DNA from: Orobanche coerulescens
Lineage: Eukaryota > Streptophyta > Magnoliopsida > Lamiales > Orobanchaceae
Length of the DNA stretch: 64,000 nt
Direction of reading: 5' to 3'
Assembly: GCA_033398695.1 (NCBI GenBank)
Contig: CM065809.1
Coordinates: 171,978,501-172,042,500 of the forward strand
Under the pieces are notes generated by a model. That model was not told where the DNA came from, made no database searches, and saw nothing but the letters and a program-made list of their open reading frames with translations. The first letter of the stretch is position 1. Each line of letters starts with the position of its first letter. A program made the translations under genes and the position numbers. Shown piece after piece: positions 56,733 through 64,000 of the stretch.

Positions 56733-59155
56733 TGTAACACCCCAAACTAGGCAGATATTACAGTGCCGTGGACCCCCGACTGGGACCCACCAGGCGAATG
56801 AAAATGAATGAATTACACAGGTAAATGTAGTACCGAACCACATTACAACATCAATTACTCCGACGAGGAGTTTTATACAACACACCCAGGATAAAATAGA
56901 ATACATGTGTATTTTATGTGACGATAAAATACGCAACACTGAATGAAATGAGCATTCAAACGGAATGTCTGCAGCGGAATAAATAAAGGAAACATAAATG
57001 ACTGAATAAATGACTGAACAGACTGGGGCCCCCTACTAGTATCACTGGGACTCCTCGCCGTCACCGTGCTCTCCCCGTGCTTTAGCCTTGCCATGACCTG
57101 AAAAACAATATCCCCAACGGGCCGATTACAAGAACAACAATCCTCAAGGGTTGAAAAATACACAATCATGATATATCCAAATTATGAATTATTCTTGTCG
57201 AAACATACGCAATCAAACATGCTATATGAATCGACTAATCAAGACGGCTCAAAGGAATGGCGCCACACTACGTCCGGGATGGAAATGTGTCCGTGCACAA
57301 GCCACCAACGATCAAACACGCGTGGTCTTGTACCTAATCGGTCTCACGAGCAATCGACTCGTGTGCACACCCAATGTGAGGCCACCAACCAACACACGAC
57401 TATAATGTGCCCGACATGAAAATCCTACACATACCAACCGCACGCCAAGATGACCCGGAATGCCACAATATGACAAAAGTGACAATGAAAATGAATAATG
57501 ACTCACCAAGATTGAATGATGGTGAAATGAATGATAGCTCAATGAAATGATCGGAACCGTCGTTCCTTATGACTGAGGTGATTAATTGACAATGACGAGT
57601 TTTGATACGATTAATACAATGATGAATGAGTTATGATTATGAATGAACAACGACAAAAGGAATGAATATCCTTTTAACCGAGTAAGAATTAACTTACACA
57701 ATACCGATGATGAATGTCCGTCCACGAACAACGTCCTAAATGAAATATCGGTCGCTCGAACAACCTTGAATAACACAATTACCAATAATCCGATCATTAC
57801 GCAAATCAAAACGATCATAATCGACTCAAACATCGACACAACGATATCCGAGCTCGAATGAATCGAAACCAACTCCAAGATGAGTATTTCAAACCATCAA
57901 AACACTTTCAAGGATATCAATAATCCATTAGGAATCCATAACTCATGATTACAACAACATCAATCGGAAAATCCCCAATTAACCGAAGTCAACCCCAAGG
58001 GTTCTTGAAATAATTCCGAAAATAACCATTAAATCCGTAGGAATATGTTTATACAAGTTAGATAATCCATAACTAACATATTCCAATGATAATCCAAGCT
58101 TACACGAAGAAATCGGAAGGAAAACCCCCAAAATCCGAAATTCTAGATCCAAGAGATTAATACCTTTGATTCGATGTGATGAAGATGATGAAATGATGAT
58201 CAATCCGAAAGATGAGCTTGAAGATGATGATTGATGATTACACCTCGAAGAATCCTCTCCGAATCGCTCGAAATCGCCCAAAACTACCGAAGGAATGAAA
58301 TGAGATGAAAAATGACGAACTCTGACTAAACTGTCCAATTTATACTCAGTCCGGTTAGCGTGCGCTAGCTCCTTGTGCATAGCGTGCGCTAACGTGTAAT
58401 TTGGGTAGTCCAAGGTACTGTCCGAACACGGTAGCGCGCTACGTACCTATTTGTAGCGTGCGCTACGGCCATACTACTAGCGTGCGCTAATATCCATTGT
58501 TAGCGTGCGCTAGCGAAATATTTGACCCCGATCGAGTCCAAAAGCGCTCGACCTCGATCTCCCCGATAGCGTGCGCTACAACCATTGTTTAGCGTGCGCT
58601 AATATATCGGTTGCGTACGCTAACAACAATGCATAGCGTACGCTATGAATTAACCCGGTGCAGTCCAGTAGCCACTGGACTCAACCTGATCCGTCCCTAG
58701 TGCGCGCTACTCCACACATATAGCGTGCGCTACTACAACCCGTTAGCGCGCGCTACTTACCACTCGTAGCGTGCGCTACAAATATTCTCACCTGCAGTCC
58801 AGTACCTTCTGGACTGCAGCCAAGGTAGCCTTAGCGTGCGCTAAAGCTGAGCGGTAGCGTGCGCTACCTATACCCAATTAGCGTACGCTAAAAGGAGTAT
58901 GTAGCGTGCGCTACTCCTCACACACAGCTCGCAACGAAAATGACAATGATGATAAACATGGCACGAAACTCCAATCAGATTAGTGATGAATGACGATTGA
59001 TACACGATACAATTACTCTGAATGATAAATACCATGACTGAATATGAGTGACAAATGATCAATGATGAATGAGATTACCGAGCATCAATTCTTGAATGAT
59101 AATTACCGAGTGATAATTCTTGAATGATAATTACCGAGTTACAACCGGTATTACA
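56733..59155 (-). repeat. E4 3' LTR (2423 bp)
   Basis: The plus strand begins TGTAACACCCC and ends CGGTATTACA. It contains the densest palindrome cluster of the window at 58355-58914. Confidence 0.88.
58355..58914. repeat. TAGCGTGCGCTA palindrome cluster, E4 LTR
   Basis: About eighteen copies of TAGCGTGCGCTA, TAGCGCGCGCTA, TAGCGTACGCTA and near variants in 560 bp, with spacers of about 8-60 bp. Two CAGTCCAGTA-NN-CTGGACT inverted blocks (58658-58681, 58793-58815) sit among them. Confidence 0.88.
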
Positions 59156-59171
59156 TACACCCCCTTAAAAG

Positions 59172-59189
59172 AGTTTCGTCCCCGAAACT
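59172..59189 (-). other. PPT-proximal hairpin AGTTTCG/CGAAACT
   Basis: A 7-bp perfect stem with a TCCC loop, overlapping the pol stop codon (59188-59190) and next to the purine tract. The same structure is present in E1 (4690-4709) and E2 (28349-28368), which have no pol. Confidence 0.8.
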
Positions 59190-59592
59190 AAGGGTCAAAC
59201 AACTCGGGATAACTCTCTCGCATACTATCCTCGGTTTCCCAAGTAGCCTCTTCGACTCCGTGTCTAGACCACCGAATTTTAACCAAAGGAATCGTCTTAT
59301 TCCTCAAGCCGTTTGATTCGCCGCTCTAAAACTCGTATAGACGCTCCTCATATGAATGATCGTCGGCGATCTCGATTCGTCGAATCAAGTATGTGACTCG
59401 GGTCGGCAACATACTTCCGCACCGAGAGACATGAAACACATTATGAATTCGGCTCAACGCCGGAGGTAAAGCCAATCGATAAGCTAACTCGCCTACTCGA
59501 TCCAAAATCTCAAACGGTCCAATGAATCTCGGACTCAACTTCCTCTCTTCCCAAAACGGAAGATACCACGACTGGGATACCTTGACCAACAC
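59188..59592 (-). pseudogene. E4 integrase C-terminus and chromodomain
   Basis: The minus strand reads [39 protein letters not shown] (integrase C-terminal GPF-type module). After a stop near 59326 come NKTIPLVKIRWSRHGVEEAT and WETEDSMRESYPELF, ending at TAG 59188-59190. The last part is a chromodomain as in Tekay chromoviruses, which directs integration to marked chromatin. Confidence 0.85.
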
Positions 59593-59599
59593 GTGGTCA

Positions 59600-60446
59600 C
59601 CAAATTTCGAACTCTAATGGTCGACGATGGTTATCGCATATGATTTCGCCGACTGAGTACAACAAACGACTCTGATCAAAGCTAACTTCTCACGGGCGGC
59701 TATAAGCATATCGGGCTCGGTGCCCAATGATTCGATAAGTCGTCCCAACACAACGGAGATCGACAACGACGACCATACAAGGCCTCGTAAGGTGCCATCT
59801 TGATCGAAGCATGCCAACTATTATTATACGTGAACTCGATCAATGGTAGTTGGGCTTCCCAATCGTCTTTCCAATCGAGGACGCATGCCCTCAACATGTC
59901 CTCTAAGGTCTGAATCGTCCTCTCTGATTGTCCGTCGGACCGAGGTGAAAAGCGTGATCGAGATTAAGCCGGGTTCCCATAGCGCGATGAACTGATTTCC
60001 AAAAGTGCGACACAAACCGTCCGTCACGATCGGAAACGATACTTTTAGGAGTACCGTGGAGTCTGACTATCTCTTTGATGAACAGTTGAGCAAGTCTCTC
60101 GGGACCCCACGTATCCTTGATCTCAAGGAAATGAGCTGATTTGGTTAAGCGGTCCACGATCACCCGATCGTGTTCATGCCACGACGACTCGTCGGCAAAC
60201 TCGTGATGAAATCCATAGAAATGTCTTCCGCTTCCACTCGGGAATAGGAAGAGGTTTCGATACCCGCCGATCGCCGATGTTCAATCTTAACTTGTTGACA
60301 GTTAAGCATCTCGAAACAAATTCTGCGACTTCTCGCTTCATATTACTCCACCGGTAATTTTGTTTCAAGTCCTTGTACATCTTGCTAGACCCCGGATGAA
60401 CAGAATAAGGGGTAGCATGAGCTTCTCTCAAAATAGAGTTTTTCAA
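59600..60446 (-). pseudogene. E4 integrase zinc-binding and catalytic domains
   Basis: Zinc-binding part: HATPYSVHPGSSKMYKDLKQ then YRWSNMKREVAEFVSRCLTV, in which the second Cys of the HHCC site reads Val. Catalytic core pieces: IVDRLTKSAHFL and SIVSDRDGRFVSHFWKS carry the first two acidic residues. A frame change follows before the D,D-E glutamate region. The tail LDWKDDWEAQLPLIEFTYNN, SWHASIKMAPYEALYGRRCR is well kept. At least three frame changes; not functional. Confidence 0.85.
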
Positions 60447-60475
60447 CTCTTCGTCACGGCACGCACAACCGATTC

Positions 60476-61273
60476 TTAAACCTCAAAAGTCCATCCTCGT
60501 GGACCACAAATCCGAGGGCTTTCCTCGAGCCACATCCTCTCGGATGCGCAACAATGATGGGTCCGAACTCGATTCTCTCGGATTTCCTCCTCGAGTGACG
60601 ATGAAATCTCTAACATACAAAGTCGCCCACTGAACTCGCGAAGCTGGACCTCGATCTCGGGTCTAAGGAATTCCTCTTGAAGCTCCTTCGAATCGTTAAA
60701 CGGCAAGCATCTGCTCCCGAACGGACTTACGACTCAAGGCGTCGGCGACAACATTCGCCTTGCCCGGTGGTAAAGGATCTCGATATCATAATCTTTGATT
60801 AATTCCAACCACTGCCTTCGCGCATATTTAACTCCTTCGAGTAAATATATACTTTAAGCTCTTATGATCGGTGAATATCGATGTGTAACGCCATAAAGAT
60901 AATGACGCCAAATTTTCAAAGCGAACACCACGGCCGCTAGCTCCGTGTCGTGGGTCGGATAATTAATCTAGTAAGGTCTCAATTGCCGTGAAGCATAGGC
61001 AATAACCTTCCTGCTCGCATGAGTACACATCCGAGACCCCGTCCGACGCATCACTATAGACCACAAATCCTTCCGTCCCTGCGGCAAGGAAAGTATAGGT
61101 GCTGACATTAACCGGCTCTTGAGTTCCTCAAAACTCCGTTGACACGCGTCGGACCACGTGTATTTCTTATCCTTCCGCAAAGGTTCGTTAAGGGTTGAGC
61201 GATTCGAGAAAATCCCTCTACAAATCGCCGATAATAACCCGCTAATCCGAGGAAACTTGGATTTCCTTAACAT
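60476..61273 (-). pseudogene. E4 RNase H region
   Basis: Minus-strand pieces in three frames: YTWSDACQRSFEELKSRLMS, VIAYASRQLRPY, then [30 protein letters not shown] and YHPGKANVVADALSRK-like sequence around 60700-60760. The order is that of gypsy RNase H; several single-base losses break it. Confidence 0.8.
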
Positions 61274-61299
61274 TCTTCGGAGGTAGCCAATCTCGAATA

Positions 61300-62110
61300 G
61301 CCTCCGTCTTCGAGGATCGACGCGAACTCCGTCTCGATGAAATTACGTGTCCGAGAAACGTCACTTCGGACATCCAAAACTCACATTTGGAAAACTTCCC
61401 ATAAAGTTGTTCTCGCCTCAACACGTCGAGAACTAGATGAAGGTGAGACTCGTGTTCCTCCCGGTCACGAGAATAAATCAAAATGTCATCAATGAAGACA
61501 ACAACAAACCGATCCAAAAAGTCGATGAAGACCCGATTCATTAACTCCATGAATACCGCAGTGCATTAGTCAAACCGAACGGCATAACCACAAACTCATA
61601 ATGACCATAGCGTGTTCGAAACGCCGTCCTCGCGATATCCGACTCTCGAATCCGCAATCGATGATCTCCGGATCTTAAGTCGATCTTGGAAAATACCAAG
61701 CTCCTCAAGTTGATCTAAGAGATCGTCAATACGGGGTAAGGGATACTTATTCTTGATCGTCACCTGTTCAACTCCCGATAATCAATACATAAGCGGAATG
61801 AACCATCCTTCTTCTTGACAAACAACACAGTGCTCCCCACGGACGCACTCGGTCGGATATAACCTTTCTCGAACAACTCCTCAAGTTGGTTCTTTAGTTC
61901 CCGCATTTGGTCGGGGCCATCCGTGCGGTGCCTTCGATATCGGGACGTACTGTGCTCCACCAATCGTGAATTCCACATCCCTCTGTGGAGGCAAACCGTA
62001 ACTCGTCGGAAAAACATCGGCATATTCCTCACCACCGGAATATCCGTTAACATTATCGATGATTTCTCGGTTTTGGCCATATAGCACCAATAACCGACAC
62101 ATCCCTGATT
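61300..62110 (-). pseudogene. E4 reverse transcriptase
   Basis: Starts with EEYADVFPTSYGLPPQRDVE, then LEELFEKGYIRPSASVGS and [20 protein letters not shown] (61760-61900). The active-site strand reads [20 protein letters not shown] (near 61470-61510), where FIDD is the usual plant gypsy YxDD variant. [20 protein letters not shown] follows. Frameshifts lie near 61560-61760 and 61900. Confidence 0.85.
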
Positions 62111-62548
62111 GAGTAACCTTACTGCTTTCATCAAATTAATGACTTTACCAGAACAGCTGGGATTACCTCCCTGAAACACACATTCGACTCCATCGTCTGA
62201 AATGATAGTGACCAAACGCTTTCGGACACTAATGATGGCATCGTGACGATCCATCCAATCAATACCCAAGATGACGTCGTCCCTCGGCAAATCTACTACG
62301 ATTAGGTCCGCTGGCCATATACGACCATGAAACTGAATCGGACAATTCTGAATCTCACGACTTCCGACAATTCGTCTACCATCAGGTAGGCCAATGACAT
62401 AAGGCTCACAACTAATAGCACTTCCCAGACGTAGTCTACTCAAACATGACTCGGAAATGAATGAATGAGATGCACCGAGATCAAAAAGGGTACACACGCT
62501 TGAGATAGAATTTCGAGTGTACACGAGATCATTCGGCCTCGGGATCAT
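62110..62548 (-). pseudogene. E4 aspartic protease
   Basis: The active-site strand reads TLFDLGASHSFISESC (about 62450-62490), with DLGA in place of the DSGA usual in this clade. Flap and C-terminal part: DLIVVDLPRDDVILGIDWMD. Continuous with the RT frame through a linker, as in gypsy pol. Confidence 0.8.
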
Positions 62549-62557
62549 CGGTCTTCT

Positions 62558-63843
62558 TCATCTCATAAATTCGGGGCTTGCCGGCCGCCGAACCGGACGC
62601 TCCCGTCTGATAGCTCTTGGCTCCGCCTTTAGCTCTGTCGTCTTGAACGACGCCGACCGAGTGGCCTGATTACGCACCCCTGAATGACACAGGGCTTGAG
62701 ATGACGCCGGAGTGGGTTTAAAGTCCCTACGGCAAAAACGGGCCCTATGCCCGGCAATCCCACGATTGTGGCACGTGATGCATCGCTTTCGGACACTTGG
62801 TGCCGAAATGACCTGTTCCTCACGGTTGAAACAAGTGATGGCCGAATCGCCGCCGCGATCGAGATTCCGCGGTTTAGACGCCGGGAGGTCGCTCGAAAAA
62901 GTAGAGCCCGCACGTGGTTTCTTGAAAGTGGCACACTCCCGCCGATCGACACGGTTCTTGGACTTCTTGCTAGCGCACGAAGGTTGCCGCTTAGCAATTT
63001 CCTTAGCCGTAAGCTCGTAAGTGAGAGCTTTCTCAATGAACTCGGCAGTGGTACGGTTATGATTAAGCAACTCAAGTCTCATACGGGGTTTCACCTCTTC
63101 TGAAATACTTGATCTTGTCCGCTTCGAGTGAATGATAGATGAGGCGAACGGAAGAAGTTCTGAAATTTTTCGGCGATGGCGAGAACGTCATCATCCGTCG
63201 AAAGGTCGGGAGTGAGTAATTCCGACAACTTGGCCTCCCTGAGTGGGGCCGGATAGTACTTCTCCATCATGAGAGTCTTGAACTGGTCCCAAGTACATGT
63301 TCCGTCTGTGGGCTTCAACGATAACCACCATGAATGAGCGCTCTTACCGAGATAGTAAGCCGCAACTGAAACTTTATGCCCTTCAGGGCAATCCACCATA
63401 GCAAATAACTTCTCAAAATGCTCAAGCCAGTGAACAATATCCGCCGGCTCAGATGAGCCCTCAAAAGTAGGTGGTCGCTGGTGAGAGATATCGCTAATGA
63501 TATTGCTTACACCCCTCTCTTGCCTCTGAGGTGGCGGCGGAGGAGCCTGCTGATTTTGATTGACGGAGTTATGCATCGTCTCCATCAACTGAGCCATCTG
63601 GGTCATTTGGGCCATCATGCCCTGCATAAATGCGAGTGGGTCGACCCGAACACCCTCTGACTGAGCCGTGTCCCGGGTACGACTCCCTGACAGTGAATGA
63701 TCGCGTCCAGGTGAGTGAGTGGCAGCGTCGCTGCTCGATGAGTTAGCATTATTCCTGGCATTTGCACGGGTATTCGCACGAGCTCTCGGGATTCGGCCCG
63801 CTCCACGGCCTCGTCCTCCACGTCCTCTGCCAGCCCTTTCCAT
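62558..63843 (-). pseudogene. E4 gag
   Basis: It most likely starts at 63843 (MERAGRGRGGRGRG, an RG-rich nucleic-acid-binding N-terminus) rather than the ATG 11 codons upstream. Core: RPPTFEGSSEPADIVHWLEH, FEKLFAMVDCPEGHKVSVAA, AHSWWLSLKPTDGTCTWDQF, MMEKYYPAPLREAKLSE. After a frameshift near 63100 the C-terminal half continues (ELTAKEIAKRQ) to a knuckle reading CITCHNRGIAGHRARFC, whose spacing is longer than the normal C-X2-C-X4-H-X4-C. The 5' leader continues to the window edge. Confidence 0.85.
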
Positions 63844-64000
63844 ACTGAAGTGGAAAGTCATATGATGGTTACACATCTCGCATGAGTATCACATTATGAT
63901 TATATTATGAAATGATGAAAATGAGCATACGTGCTCAAATACAACGATTACATGAATGATTGATTGACGTGACATGATTATCTGATGAAGTTACTGAAAT
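63844..64000 (-). other. E4 leader 5' of gag
   Basis: No coding; PBS and 5' LTR are expected to the right of the window. Confidence 0.6.

Larger units (their letters stand above)
56733..64000 (-). mobile_element. E4: Tekay-type chromovirus, 3' LTR and decayed gag-pol, runs off the window
   Basis: The 3' LTR is 56733-59155 (TGTAATACCGG to GGGGTGTTACA on the minus strand), preceded by the purine tract complementary to 59156-59170. Then, going right: pol (59188 to about 62550) with chromodomain, integrase, RNase H, RT and protease in the order expected for a minus-strand gypsy, then gag (to 63843). The left target sequence is CGAAG (56728-56732); the 5' LTR lies beyond 64000. It is the only element here with a complete set of pol domains, though heavily frameshifted. 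Confidence 0.9.

Noticed and set aside
58355..58914. CRISPR-like array of short repeats with spacers
   Set aside because: Repeats are 10-14 bp, vary in sequence and have irregular spacers; they lie in LTRs of plant retroelements with no cas genes.

Overview
The window is nuclear DNA of a flowering plant, most likely a eudicot. Two things point there: a spliced MORF/RIP-type organellar RNA-editing-factor gene, and plant-specific retrotransposon lineages (chromodomain Ty3/gypsy of the Tekay type, Athila, SIRE-like Ty1/copia, a Cassandra/5S remnant). The species cannot be named from the sequence alone. About 85% of the window is transposable element. No CRISPR, operon or prokaryotic feature is present.

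Layout, left to right. 1-100 (-) is the start of an unrecognised gene that leaves the window. E1, 480-9233, is a complete minus-oriented LTR element (TSD ATGTC) with LTRs of about 4.2 kb and only 393 bp inside; it lies between that start codon and a promoter-like, telo-box-bearing leader at 9239-9780. 9.8-15.8 kb is the low-repeat island. It holds a degenerate 123-bp tandem repeat, a hAT-like MITE and the MORF gene (four coding exons, 13646-15570, -). 15.8-17.8 kb is a nest of non-autonomous DNA transposons, including a clean 261-bp MITE with a perfect 9-bp TSD. 18.4-24.3 kb is a graveyard: Cassandra 5S-like piece, copia RT pseudogene, a gypsy-type LTR split by a solo copia LTR (TSD TGCTT), and a second copia relic.

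24459-47435 is one gag-only SIRE-like copia element (-). E2 (25172-34741, TSD TGTTA, no coding) is inserted in its 3' LTR, and a pol-less Athila (36923-46079, TSD TCGTT) in its gag. 48028-54628 is the 5' part of a plus-oriented gypsy element (E3) with gag only; its LTR holds a 453-bp hAT MITE with a perfect 8-bp TSD. 54629-56732 is part of another retroelement (E5), cut by E4 (56733 to beyond 64000, -). E4 is a decayed Tekay chromovirus and the only element with recognisable protease, RT, RNase H, integrase and chromodomain.

Almost every retroelement here is non-autonomous, and each lineage carries clusters of short CpG-bearing palindromes in its LTR or next to it. The Tekay-type and SIRE-like copia LTRs share a CGTRCG-centred motif (TTACGTACGTAA to TTAGCGTGCGCTAA). 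Athila uses TGAGCCGCGGCACA, and E5 uses GCGATCGC. These arrays, a hairpin kept next to the polypurine tract in elements that have lost all coding, and a roughly 57-bp tandem repeat that sits in the LTR of E1 but in the internal region of E2 are the main unexplained structures. LTR comparisons by eye suggest Athila and E2 are young and E1 is older.
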